The translations under genes and the position numbers were made by a program. From assembly GCA_029262055.1 (NCBI GenBank), contig JAJDAD010000002.1:1-64000 (forward strand): a DNA stretch of 64,000 nt. Reading direction: 5' to 3'. The notes beneath the pieces were generated by a model. It did not search any database and was not told the DNA's origin. It worked only from the letters and a program-made list of their open reading frames with translations. This DNA is from Candidatus Zhuqueibacterota bacterium. Lineage in GTDB: Bacteria; Zhuqueibacterota; Zhuqueibacteria; Oceanimicrobiales; Oceanimicrobiaceae. Below are positions 1 to 8,332 of the stretch, piece by piece. The first letter of the stretch is position 1; each line of letters begins with the position of its first letter.

Positions 1-630
1 ACGGCGTACCTTCTGGACGGTGGCATAACTTATCCTATCCTGGCTGGTTACTACCGGTATTTGCAGCTTGGTGAAGAAATACCCAGCGCCATCATCGTGG
101 GCATTTCCTACGGCACTGACGACTGGCGGAACGGCAACATGCGCAGCCGGGATTTTACAGCAAAATCGGTTGAAAGATCGCATTGGGGCGGTGCCGGCAC
201 CTTCCAGAACGTTTTGAGCGAAGAGATACTGCCGCTGATTGAAAGCCACTACTTGACGGACCCTGAGCGCCGCATTATTTTCGGCCAATCGCTGGGCGGG
301 CAGTTCGTCCTTCATGCGGCGCTAACGGCGCCCAAACTGTTTTGGGGCTACATCGCCAGCAACCCTGCCCTGCATCGCAATCTGGACTTCTTTTTGAATA
401 CGGACTCCGTTGAGATCGAAAAACAGAATCTGCCACGGCTGTTTGTCGCAAGCGGTTCAGAGGATGATCCGAGATTTCGTGAGCCCGCCCTGGCGTGGAT
501 GAAATTTTGGAGCGAGCAAAAGGACCCTCCCTGGTCACTCAAGACCTCGACACTAGAAGGCCAGAGCCATTTCTCAGCAGCGCCGATGGCATTTCGACAG
601 GGAATGCGTTGGATTTTCGCAGGCGAATAG
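1..630 (+). CDS. Alpha/beta-hydrolase esterase (IroE/Fes-like), 5' truncated by window edge
   Basis: The reading frame is open from base 1, so the start lies outside the window; 209 residues are visible. It opens with a YLLDGG-type segment typical of the putative esterase family that includes enterochelin esterases and IroE. The nucleophile elbow GQSLGG is intact (Ser codon 289-291), and a C-terminal Gly-Gln-Ser-His motif (His codon 568-570) can supply the catalytic His. Two proteins at 14.0-18.9 kb carry the same domain fused behind a beta-propeller, so this may be the tail of a similar fusion, but one with an intact active site. The substrate cannot be told. The next gene starts 2 bases after the stop, so the two are probably co-transcribed. 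Confidence 0.8.
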   Translation, partial: TAYLLDGGITYPILAGYYRYLQLGEEIPSAIIVGISYGTDDWRNGNMRSRDFTAKSVERSHWGGAGTFQNVLSEEILPLIESHYLTDPERRIIFGQSLGGQFVLHAALTAPKLFWGYIASNPALHRNLDFFLNTDSVEIEKQNLPRLFVASGSEDDPRFREPALAWMKFWSEQKDPPWSLKTSTLEGQSHFSAAPMAFRQGMRWIFAGE

Positions 631-631
631 C

Positions 632-1876
632 ATGAAAATGAGAACGGGCTTTGTCGTCACTGCAGCGATCTTTTGCATCTTGTCCGGGTGTCGTGACCGG
701 ACTGAGAATTCACTCAATGCGTGCGGGATTGCTCGTACGTCCATTTCCGGCGCGGACGTCGAGTTGAGACTAAATGAGAAACCGGAAAGTCCGGGATTCG
801 GCGCCCTGGAGCTGGTTGGCCTGGGCCACTCCACCCTTACCGCCTTGAACAAACGTGGACTAAGTCGTTCGGATTGGCAGAAAATCTTCCCGGTGCAGAC
901 CGGCACCGCTGTCAGCAAAGATACTAGCGTCAAAGCCGCAATGCTCGGCAACTATGTAATCGAACCGGATCTGATTCGATTCACACCGCGGTTCCCGTTC
1001 GTCCCCGGTTTGCAGTACGTTGCGGGATTTGATTCCCGAAAGCTAAAGGAACATCTGGGCCTGGACATAGAACCGGTCGACTTGGATTTTTCATTTCAAG
1101 GCTTTGGCGCGAATAATATGCCGGCTACTTTTGTTGAAAAGATCTATCCAAGTGCGGCACGACTGCCCGAGAATTTGTTGAAGATGTATGTTTATTTCTC
1201 CGGCCCGATCGGGTTTGGTAACGTTCACGACCACATTCGATTATTGAACGCAAACGATGAAGCGGTGCCGCTGCCATTTGTAGAAGTTGAACAAGGACTG
1301 TGGGGACCGCACCGGAAACGCCTGACCCTGTTTCTGCATCCCGGTAGAATCAAGAGAAATGTCGGTCCGAACCTGGCAATGGGGCCGGTCTTGCAGGCTG
1401 GTGAAAACTATCAGCTTGTGGTCGATCGAGCTCTGAGGGACGATGCAGGCGCTCCGTTGGCCGCCGATTTCACAAAGAGATTCATCGTACTACCGGCGGA
1501 CCGGCAGGAGATCGCGTATCAAGACTGGCGCGTGGAGCGCCCTTTGGCCGGAACCCGGGATCCTCTGCTGGTGTACTTCGGCGAGCCTCTAGATCACGCT
1601 TTACTCGAACGGTGCATTCTGGTTTGTGCCCAAAGTGGCACGCCCGTTTCCGGTGAGATTTCGATCGCAGATGCAGAGCAGCGGATGTTGTTTAAGCCGC
1701 AACAAGCCTGGGTGCCGGGCGAGTACGTAATTCGGGTGAAGGCATCGCTCGAGGATTTGGCGGGGAATCGTATCGGCCGGCTCTTTGACGTCGCGACAAA
1801 CACCGGCAGGCAAACGAAGACAACCCCTCCGGAAGTCAGAATAGAATTTCATATTCCCGCGCGTCCGACTAGTTAA
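632..1876 (+). CDS. Lipoprotein with C-terminal Ig-like (Big_5-type) domain
   Basis: This 414-residue protein starts with a lysine-poor hydrophobic leader ending in a lipobox (LSGC), which predicts a lipid-anchored envelope protein. The C-terminal third (about residues 305-395) reads like a bacterial SbsA/Big_5 Ig-like domain: a phrase about a 'default' strand pattern, an AGEYVIRV-like strand and an EDLAGN motif that is typical of these domains. The middle (about 90-290) also has beta-rich Ig-like character. No enzymatic motif is visible. It sits immediately behind the esterase and before the Tat-exported protein, so all three probably act outside the cytoplasm. Function unknown. Confidence 0.7.
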   Translation: MKMRTGFVVTAAIFCILSGCRDRTENSLNACGIARTSISGADVELRLNEKPESPGFGALELVGLGHSTLTALNKRGLSRSDWQKIFPVQTGTAVSKDTSVKAAMLGNYVIEPDLIRFTPRFPFVPGLQYVAGFDSRKLKEHLGLDIEPVDLDFSFQGFGANNMPATFVEKIYPSAARLPENLLKMYVYFSGPIGFGNVHDHIRLLNANDEAVPLPFVEVEQGLWGPHRKRLTLFLHPGRIKRNVGPNLAMGPVLQAGENYQLVVDRALRDDAGAPLAADFTKRFIVLPADRQEIAYQDWRVERPLAGTRDPLLVYFGEPLDHALLERCILVCAQSGTPVSGEISIADAEQRMLFKPQQAWVPGEYVIRVKASLEDLAGNRIGRLFDVATNTGRQTKTTPPEVRIEFHIPARPTS

Positions 1877-1936
1877 TCCGGATCGTGCAAGGCAGAAACT
1901 GCAAGCAGCATTGAAACAAAGTGCGGATGACAAAAA

Positions 1937-2962
1937 ATGAATGATACCCGAAACAGTAAAAATCTTAAACCAGGCCGCCGGGACTTTATTAAAAAACTTG
2001 GTAAAGTTACACTCGCCGCAGCGGCTGCCCCGCTCGTTGCGACGTTCAGTCCGGTCTTGGCCCGAGGTAGAAATGAACCCGCCGAGCAGATGGTTCTGGA
2101 ACTGTTGGAAAGTTTGACCGGCCGTCAGAAAAGAAGCCTGCTCCTCTCCTGGGACGACCCTCGCCGGTTACAGGCACGAAATAATTGGCACGTCGTCCGC
2201 AAAAGAATTTCCGGAATTTACACGAGATCACAGCAGGAGATCATCCGCGAAATTCTTCGCGGGGCCTTGAGCGAGGTCGGCTTCGAAAAGACGATGCGTG
2301 CCATGCAGGATGATGGCGGCGGCCTCGGCAACTATTCCGCGGCGCTGTTTTCCGACGTGAGGGACAGGCTGTGTTTTCTGTTGGCCGGCCGGCACCAGAC
2401 CATCCGGGTTGACGGCGGCAATGAGAGAAATGCAGTGTTTGGCGGTCCGATGTTTTATGGTCATGCCGTTGACTTCAATGAACGTCCCGACCATCCCGGA
2501 AACGTCTGGTGGCACCAGTCTCGGCTGGCGGGCAAGGTTTATGACGCACTCGATGGCAAGCAGCAAAATCTGGCACTCGTTCGCGCCGGTTCTCCAGCGG
2601 ACGCACCCTCATCAGTGGTTCTGCGGGGGAACCAGGGCCGGTTTAGCGGCTTGCCGGTGAGTGAGCTTTCCGCCGACCAGAAAGGTTTGGTTGAGCAGAC
2701 CTTGCGCTCTCTACTCGAACCTTATCGTGAATCAGATGTCGCAGAAGTTCTTGCTTCCATCAAGAGCAATGGCGGACTCGGGAAACTGCACATGAGTTTC
2801 TACGAAGAAGGAGATCTCCCGGACCAAAACGGCATCTGGGACAGGTGGAAACTGGAAGGACCGGCCTTTGCGTGGTATTTTCGCGGATCCCCACACGTCC
2901 ACACGTGGGTGAATGTTGCGCACAAAGGCGTTGTCGCCTTATCGAACGGGAGGCCGGGATGA
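1937..2962 (+). CDS. Tat-exported protein resembling DUF3500
   Basis: The protein has 341 residues. The N-terminus carries a twin-arginine leader (RRDFIKKLG at about residues 14-22, followed by an Ala-rich hydrophobic stretch), so export of a folded protein is likely. The mature part has a length and layout like the DUF3500 family: a paired-helix N-terminal region, a central GPMFYGHAVDF segment, and a C-terminal WYFRGSPHVHTW segment with two His residues that could bind metal. The assignment rests on recalled family character only. Its last four bases (ATGA) overlap the start of the truncated thioesterase, which implies translational coupling. Confidence 0.55.
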   Translation: MNDTRNSKNLKPGRRDFIKKLGKVTLAAAAAPLVATFSPVLARGRNEPAEQMVLELLESLTGRQKRSLLLSWDDPRRLQARNNWHVVRKRISGIYTRSQQEIIREILRGALSEVGFEKTMRAMQDDGGGLGNYSAALFSDVRDRLCFLLAGRHQTIRVDGGNERNAVFGGPMFYGHAVDFNERPDHPGNVWWHQSRLAGKVYDALDGKQQNLALVRAGSPADAPSSVVLRGNQGRFSGLPVSELSADQKGLVEQTLRSLLEPYRESDVAEVLASIKSNGGLGKLHMSFYEEGDLPDQNGIWDRWKLEGPAFAWYFRGSPHVHTWVNVAHKGVVALSNGRPG

Positions 2963-3186
2963 GCCACTTCAGAGCACAGGAAAACATGTACCTGGCAGCC
3001 CCGATCAACCGGTTCTTTGAACCCGGGATCAAAGTCGACGAAGGAACTGCGGAAATTACTGTTCCGGTGAAGGAAGAGCTCTTTCACGCCGCCGGTGCAG
3101 TTCACGGCTCAACTTATTTTAAAGTACTGGACGATGCTGCTTTTTTCGCCGCAAATTCCCTGGAGCGCGATTTTTGTAAGGAGTAA
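2959..3186 (+). pseudogene. Truncated PaaI/4HBT-type thioesterase (N-terminal half)
   Basis: The 75 residues match the first half of hot-dog-fold thioesterases of about 140-150 residues: an APINRFF segment, an acidic beta strand, then FHAAGAVHGSTYFKVLDDAAFF, the conserved core helix region that starts the hot-dog fold. The frame then stops at LERDFCKE, before the remaining strands of the sheet. The following 40 bases show no continuation in the other frames. The ATG overlaps the stop of the previous gene (ATGA), as expected for a former operon member. It is therefore probably a broken gene; a subunit of this length would lack half of the hot-dog sheet. Confidence 0.65.
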
Positions 3187-3225
3187 AATTGCGCTTAAAT
3201 CAGCCCTGGGATACGGAGGTAAATC

Positions 3226-3312
3226 ATGAGGAAGTATTGGTCCGGGAGAATACCGTTTGAATATCTGAGTTTTTCGAAACTCAGATATTTTTATCCGAAA
3301 ATCGTCTGTTAA
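3226..3312 (+). CDS. Possible 28-residue aromatic-rich leader peptide
   Basis: An ATG at 3226 has a strong ribosome binding site (GGAGG, six bases upstream). It opens a 28-codon frame whose peptide is unusually rich in aromatics (one Trp, four Tyr and three Phe), beginning MRKYWSGR and ending in IVC before TAA. A perfect 13-bp hairpin (3260-3289) lies inside the frame. A short translated ORF spanning a strong hairpin upstream of a gene (3432) resembles attenuator leaders. That role is inference, and the frame may equally be chance. Confidence 0.35.
   Translation: MRKYWSGRIPFEYLSFSKLRYFYPKIVC
3260..3292 (+). terminator. Perfect 13-bp hairpin with TTCG loop and T-run (terminator or attenuator)
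   Basis: The left arm 3260-3272 (AATATCTGAGTTT) pairs without mismatch with 3277-3289, enclosing a TTCG tetraloop, which is exceptionally stable in RNA. Five T residues (3288-3292) end the structure. It lies between the truncated thioesterase and the 735-residue beta-propeller gene. It could be a simple intrinsic terminator for the upstream operon, or an attenuator because it lies inside a small ORF with a good ribosome binding site. Confidence 0.7.
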
Positions 3313-3431
3313 ACCTATTGATTTTCAAAGGGTTTAGACTTATGTTAGCCGAAACTTTTGATAGACAGGTGCGTAAAAGTTACTTCACGCCTGTTGCTGA
3401 TTCTTTTCAAAAAAATATGGAGAGGGAGAGA

Positions 3432-5639
3432 ATGCCGCGAATGCAAGTAAAAACGCTCTGCATCGCTCTTGTCTTGAGTGCTGTGTGCTACAGCTTGGGC
3501 TTGGCCTCGGATTGGCCCGGATGGCGCGGGCCGCACCAGAACGGTGTTTCAGATGAGACGCGTCTCTTGTCGAACTGGTCGCTAGATGGCGACAATCTCA
3601 TTTGGCGTTCTGATTTTGTCGGCCGGTCAACGCCAATTGTCCTAAACGGCAAAGTCTATGTCGTAGGCCGGACCGGCGCCAAGAGTGGCATGCAGCGTGT
3701 CATTTCCTGCTACGACGCAAAAGACGGCACGCTTTTGTGGGAAAACAAAGAGAACGTATTTCACACCACAGTTCCGTTTACCCGGGTTGGCTGGGCAAGC
3801 CTGGGGGCAGATCCGGAAACCGGCAACGTCTACTATCTGGGCGTTGGAGGTATGTTTACAGCCTACGATGGCGTCACTGGCAAAATCGTTTGGCAGCATT
3901 CTCTAGTTGAAGAATTTCATCGGTTTGCAGGCTACGGCGGACGCACAATCACGCCGCTGGTGGACGAGGACCTGGTGCACATTTCCTTCTGGACCTGGAG
4001 CGCCTGGGGCGAAAAGGGGCCGCCCAAACCACGGTTCTGCGCCTACGACAAGCGCACGGGCGAACTGGTCTGGGAATCGTATTTGAAGACACCTCCGCGC
4101 AATACCAATTACTCAAATCCGGTCATCAGCGTCATCAATGGCGTTCGTACTTTGATCGGCGGCGCGCCGGACGGTGCGGTTTACGCCCTGAAAGCCCGGA
4201 CCGGAGAGCAAATCTGGAAGTTCCGCCTCACTAAGGCTGCGGTGCAGTCTTCTGTCGTGGTTGATGGCGACAAAGTCTATGCAATGCACGGCAAGGAGAA
4301 TCTCGACACCGAGAGCCGTGGCCGAATTGTCTGCATCGATGCCAACGGCACCGGCGACATCACTGAAACCAATGAAGTCTGGCGCTACGATGCGGTGGAA
4401 TGCCACTATACATCGCCGCTGATTCATAAGGGCCGTTTGTATGCTGTGACCAACGCGGGTGACCTGCTCGCCATCGATGCCGCCAGCGGTGAAGAACTGT
4501 GGACGTTTAACCTGGGAACGGTCGGCAAGGGGTCGCCGGTTTGGGCCGACGACAAGATTTTTGCGACAGCGGTAAATGGTCGCTTCCATATTATTGCTCC
4601 GGGCGACGGGGGCGCGGAATCACTGGACGCAAAACAAATCGCCTTTGATGAGAAGCGCTCTGCCGAGATATACAGTTCCCCGGCCATCGCTTACGGCAGA
4701 GTCTACTTCACCACCGAGGAAGGGCTCTACTGTCTTGGTGACAAGGCAGCGGACTACAAGGTAAGCTCCGGGAAAATGCCTGTGCTGGACGAGCCGGCGC
4801 CGGATCCCGCTGCCGCGGCGACGCGCATTCAGATTGTACCGGCGGTCGAGTGGATTCATGCGGACAGTCACATCGACTTCAAAGTCCGGACATTTGACGG
4901 CAACGGGCGCAGGTTGCCCGATGCCAAGGCCGAGTTCAGTCTGCAGGGTTTGCAGGGTACTCTCGGCAATGGCCGCTTTACGCCCGATGCCGGTGCGGGC
5001 ATTCAGGCTGGTTATGTCAAGGCCAAACTCGGAGAACTGGCGTCCCCGGCGAGAGTACAGGTCTTCCCGGGTCTGCCTCTGGCCATCGATTTTGAGGGAT
5101 TCGAAGCTGACAAGAATCCGCCTTATTGGCCCAATGCTTCCAAATTTATGGTGAAAGAAATTGACGGCAATCGCGTTTTGCTGAAACCACCGTCACGGCG
5201 CGGCCTGAACCGTCACAATCTCTTTCTCGCTCCACCGGACTTGAGCAATTATACGATTCAGGCAGATATGAAAGCAGTCAAGGTCAAGCGGCGCAGTCCG
5301 GACATGGGTCTGATTTCGCATCGCTACTATCTGGATTTCATGACCAAGAAAAAGAAATTACAAATCCGCACCTGGCCGGCGGAGTTGGAACGCCTGAGTG
5401 CTGAGGTGCCTTTTGTTTGGAATCCTGAGCTTTGGTACACGATGAAAATGCGTGTGGATATCGTCGACGGCAAGGCTGTGATCAAAGGCAAGGTCTGGCC
5501 CCGGGACGAAAGCGAGCCTGCCGCGTGGAGCATCACGGCAGAGGACCCGCACCCTAATACGCATGGCAGCCCCGGATTGTATGGGGATACATCGACCAAT
5601 GTCTATTTTGATAACGTCAAGATCACGGAGAATAACTAA
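3432..5639 (+). CDS. Secreted PQQ-type beta-propeller protein with C-terminal jelly-roll-like domain
   Basis: I chose the ATG at 3432 (735 residues) because GGAGAGGGAGAG lies just upstream and the following residues form a signal peptide (MQVKTLCIALVLSAVCYSLG); an in-frame ATG at 3318 would add 38 unlikely residues. The mature protein opens with DWPGWRGPHQNG, typical of bacterial PQQ_2/BamB-like propellers. It then shows repeated blades of the type 'YALDAxTGExxW' to about residue 460. A linker with a beta-sandwich follows. The C-terminal 190 residues, starting near IDFEGFE and ending in VYFDNVKI, look like a concanavalin/3-keto-disaccharide-hydrolase-type jelly roll. It probably acts in the periplasm or on the outer surface. 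Blades of this kind usually bind proteins, and no PQQ-dehydrogenase active-site set is evident. It abuts the next propeller gene. Confidence 0.8.
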   Translation: MPRMQVKTLCIALVLSAVCYSLGLASDWPGWRGPHQNGVSDETRLLSNWSLDGDNLIWRSDFVGRSTPIVLNGKVYVVGRTGAKSGMQRVISCYDAKDGTLLWENKENVFHTTVPFTRVGWASLGADPETGNVYYLGVGGMFTAYDGVTGKIVWQHSLVEEFHRFAGYGGRTITPLVDEDLVHISFWTWSAWGEKGPPKPRFCAYDKRTGELVWESYLKTPPRNTNYSNPVISVINGVRTLIGGAPDGAVYALKARTGEQIWKFRLTKAAVQSSVVVDGDKVYAMHGKENLDTESRGRIVCIDANGTGDITETNEVWRYDAVECHYTSPLIHKGRLYAVTNAGDLLAIDAASGEELWTFNLGTVGKGSPVWADDKIFATAVNGRFHIIAPGDGGAESLDAKQIAFDEKRSAEIYSSPAIAYGRVYFTTEEGLYCLGDKAADYKVSSGKMPVLDEPAPDPAAAATRIQIVPAVEWIHADSHIDFKVRTFDGNGRRLPDAKAEFSLQGLQGTLGNGRFTPDAGAGIQAGYVKAKLGELASPARVQVFPGLPLAIDFEGFEADKNPPYWPNASKFMVKEIDGNRVLLKPPSRRGLNRHNLFLAPPDLSNYTIQADMKAVKVKRRSPDMGLISHRYYLDFMTKKKKLQIRTWPAELERLSAEVPFVWNPELWYTMKMRVDIVDGKAVIKGKVWPRDESEPAAWSITAEDPHPNTHGSPGLYGDTSTNVYFDNVKITENN

Positions 5640-7100
5640 ATGAAATCAGGAAAGCCCATTAGCCAAAAGCGATTCTCACCAGCCCACATAGTGCTGGCGA
5701 TCGCAACGTTTGGAACGATCGGTTTTTATTCCGTGGTCGATACCGCGATGTGGGGCGGTAGCCCGGCGCGCAACATGGTGTCCGGCGAGACCAATATCGT
5801 CTCCGAGTGGGATACGGAAAGCGGTGAAAGCATAAAATGGTCTGCGCAACTTGGGTCGCAGACCTATGGCAACCCGGTGGTTATCGGAGGAAAAGTCTTT
5901 GTCGGCACCAACAATCAAGCTGTGAGAAACCCAAAACTCACCGGCGACCGGGGCGTTGTGATGGCGTTCCGCCAATCTGACGGCGAATTTCTGTGGCAGG
6001 CGGCGCACGCAAAGTTGCCCTCGGGCCGGGTCAATGACTGGCCGCAGCAGGGGATCTGTTCCGGGCCGTTTGTTGAGGGTGATCGCGTCTACTACATTTC
6101 AAATCGTTGCGAAGTGATTTGCACGGATGCCGAGGGTTACCGTGACGGCGAAAACGATGGCCCCTTTGTCGCCGAAGAGCATACGTCTGAGATCGATGAG
6201 GACATTATCTGGCGCTACGACATGATGGATGAGCTGGATGTGTTCCCACACAATCTGGCCACCTGTTCGCCCCTTGTTGTGGGCGACCTGGTGTTCACGG
6301 TTACGGCCAATGGCGTCGACGAAACCCACATCAATGTGCCTTCACCCGATGCGCCAAGCTTTATTGCCTTGAACAAAAAGACTGGCGAGCTGGTCTGGGA
6401 AGATGCTTCGCCCGGCGAAGATATTCTACACGGGCAGTGGTCCAATCCAGCCTACGCCGTCATCAACGGTACTCCGCAGATTATTTTTCCGGGCGGCGAT
6501 GGCTGGGTCTATGCCTTTGTGCCCGAAACAGGTGAGCTGCTCTGGAAGTTCGATTGCAATCCAAAAGACGCCGTCTGGGAACTTGGTGGTTCCGGAACGC
6601 GCAACAACCTTATTTCCACGCCGGTTGTCTGGGACAACAAGGTCTACATCGGTGTTGGGCAGGACCCCGAGCACGGTGAAAGCGCCGGCCATTGGTACGC
6701 CATCGATGCCGGCAAGCGCGGCGACATTACCGAAAGCGGCAAAGTCTGGCACCGTGGCGGCGAAGACTTCAATCGCACGCTATCGACTGCAGCGATCCAT
6801 GATGGCCTGATGTACATAGCTGATTTGAGCGGCTTTGTTTACTGCTGGGATGCTCTCTCCGGAGAAGAATACTGGAGGTACGATGCGTTTGCCGCGATTT
6901 GGGGTTCGCCGTACTATGTTGACGGCAAAGTCTATATCGGCGATGAAGACGGCGACGTCGCGGTTTTGAAAGCCGGGAAGAAACTTGAATTGCTTTATGA
7001 AACAAACATGGAAACAGCGGTTTATACAACGCCGGTGGCCAAAGACGGTGTGCTCTACGTAACCAACCAAACAAAATTGTTCGCGATAGCGACTCAGTAA
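5640..7100 (+). CDS. Membrane-anchored or secreted PQQ-type beta-propeller protein
   Basis: The ATG follows the previous stop directly, so the two propeller genes are one transcription unit. The 486-residue protein has an N-terminal hydrophobic segment (about residues 15-33, IVLAIATFGTIGFYSVV) without a clear cleavage site, so it may stay anchored. The rest is a beta-propeller with blades containing FIALNKKTGELVWED, WYAIDAGKRGD and YCWDALSGEEYWRYD. An extended stretch between blades (about residues 155-215) contains two Cys residues and an acidic run. No catalytic residues can be assigned. It is distinct enough from the other propellers in this window that recent duplication is unlikely. Confidence 0.8.
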   Translation: MKSGKPISQKRFSPAHIVLAIATFGTIGFYSVVDTAMWGGSPARNMVSGETNIVSEWDTESGESIKWSAQLGSQTYGNPVVIGGKVFVGTNNQAVRNPKLTGDRGVVMAFRQSDGEFLWQAAHAKLPSGRVNDWPQQGICSGPFVEGDRVYYISNRCEVICTDAEGYRDGENDGPFVAEEHTSEIDEDIIWRYDMMDELDVFPHNLATCSPLVVGDLVFTVTANGVDETHINVPSPDAPSFIALNKKTGELVWEDASPGEDILHGQWSNPAYAVINGTPQIIFPGGDGWVYAFVPETGELLWKFDCNPKDAVWELGGSGTRNNLISTPVVWDNKVYIGVGQDPEHGESAGHWYAIDAGKRGDITESGKVWHRGGEDFNRTLSTAAIHDGLMYIADLSGFVYCWDALSGEEYWRYDAFAAIWGSPYYVDGKVYIGDEDGDVAVLKAGKKLELLYETNMETAVYTTPVAKDGVLYVTNQTKLFAIATQ

Positions 7101-7139
7101 AATCACCTGGGTTGACCAAAGAAACAGCTAGAGAGGCTT

Positions 7140-8228
7140 ATGAAAAGTTCGCGCGATTCGCTGCAGGAAAAAGCTAAGGAGGCCCGCACAAAGCTGGACG
7201 CGCACGTGCGTGAAATCGTCGACTGGCACTTTGATCCTGAGACCGGCTGCGAGTTTTGGCTGGACTACGCCAGGAAGTTAGATTTCGATCCGCGCAAGGA
7301 GATCGGCGGCTACAGCGATTTGAAGCTCCTGGGTCATTTTGAAGACCAGTGGCTGCGCGGCGGACCCGTGCTTAAGTGGGTGCCGAAAGCGTTGATGGAT
7401 CAGCCGAAATACATTTTTGAGACCGGCGGGTCTACCGGTGTGCCCAAATCTCGCGTCAACGTCAACGATTTTCAAACGGATTATGAGCTGTTCAGCGCGA
7501 CTCTGTCGGACGAAGGTTTCCCGCAAGGCGCGGACTGGCTCATGCTCGGGCCTACCGGTCCGCGGCGACTGCGCCTGGCCATTGAACATCTGGCGCAACA
7601 TCGTGGCGGGATTGCCTTTTTCGTAGATCTTGATCCGCGTTGGGTCAACAAACTCATAAAACGCAGCAATCACGAAGAGCTCGAACTTTACAAAGAGCAC
7701 GTCATCGGGCAGGCGCTCAACATTTTGCGGGCACACGATAATATTCAATGCATCTTTACCACGCCGAAGCTGCTCGAGGCTTTGTGCGAAAAAATAAACT
7801 TAGTAAAAATGGGTATCAAGGGCATCTTCTGCGGTGGCACGGAAATGAACGCACAGTTCCACCGGTTTGCCCGCGAAGAGCTTGTGCCCGGCGTGGATTT
7901 TGTGCCGACTTATGGCAATACGTTGATGGGCCTGGCAGTGAATAAGCCTTATGACCCCGCAGACAATTACGCGATTATTTATTATCCACCACAACCACGC
8001 GCTCTGTTCGATATTGTCAATCCGGACAATCCGGAAGAAACCGTTGCTTACGGCGAAACCGGCCGCGTCATGCTCACAACTTTGACCAAAGAGTTTTTTA
8101 TGCCGCGTTTCTTAGAGCGGGATGAGGGAGAGCGCGCAGAACCGATCGAAAAGTTTCCGTGGGACGGTGTAAGAAATCTGCGACTTCTGTCTTCACTGCA
8201 GCAGTCGGTTGTAGTCGGGGTGTACTAG
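7140..8228 (+). CDS. LuxE/PaaK-like adenylate-forming enzyme
   Basis: The 362-residue protein has the core of an acyl-adenylating (ANL) enzyme. At about residues 95-103, FETGGSTGVPK is the P-loop-like ATP signature (usually TSGTTGxPK). FCGGTEM and FVPTYGNT are the A4/A5-type motifs, and a YGETGRVMLTTL segment fits the A7 motif. The C-terminus ends at WDGVRNLRLLSSLQQ without the usual separate AMP-binding C domain, as in LuxE-type acyl-protein synthetases. The likely role is activating a carboxylic acid as an acyl-adenylate for transfer to a thiol. The reductase gene directly downstream supports a LuxE-LuxC type partnership. The acid is unknown. Confidence 0.75.
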   Translation: MKSSRDSLQEKAKEARTKLDAHVREIVDWHFDPETGCEFWLDYARKLDFDPRKEIGGYSDLKLLGHFEDQWLRGGPVLKWVPKALMDQPKYIFETGGSTGVPKSRVNVNDFQTDYELFSATLSDEGFPQGADWLMLGPTGPRRLRLAIEHLAQHRGGIAFFVDLDPRWVNKLIKRSNHEELELYKEHVIGQALNILRAHDNIQCIFTTPKLLEALCEKINLVKMGIKGIFCGGTEMNAQFHRFAREELVPGVDFVPTYGNTLMGLAVNKPYDPADNYAIIYYPPQPRALFDIVNPDNPEETVAYGETGRVMLTTLTKEFFMPRFLERDEGERAEPIEKFPWDGVRNLRLLSSLQQSVVVGVY

Positions 8229-8332
8229 CGCGTTGATGAAAAGACCTATTCTTGAGATAATGGAGGAATGTCGGACGCGATGCTCGCAGGTATGTTTTTC
8301 CTTCCGCTTCCAGATTTGGAACTAAGCAAAAG

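Noticed and set aside
3318-3431. Longer start (3318) for the first propeller gene
   Set aside because: The 38 extra residues lack signal-peptide or domain character, and the ribosome site and signal peptide favour 3432.
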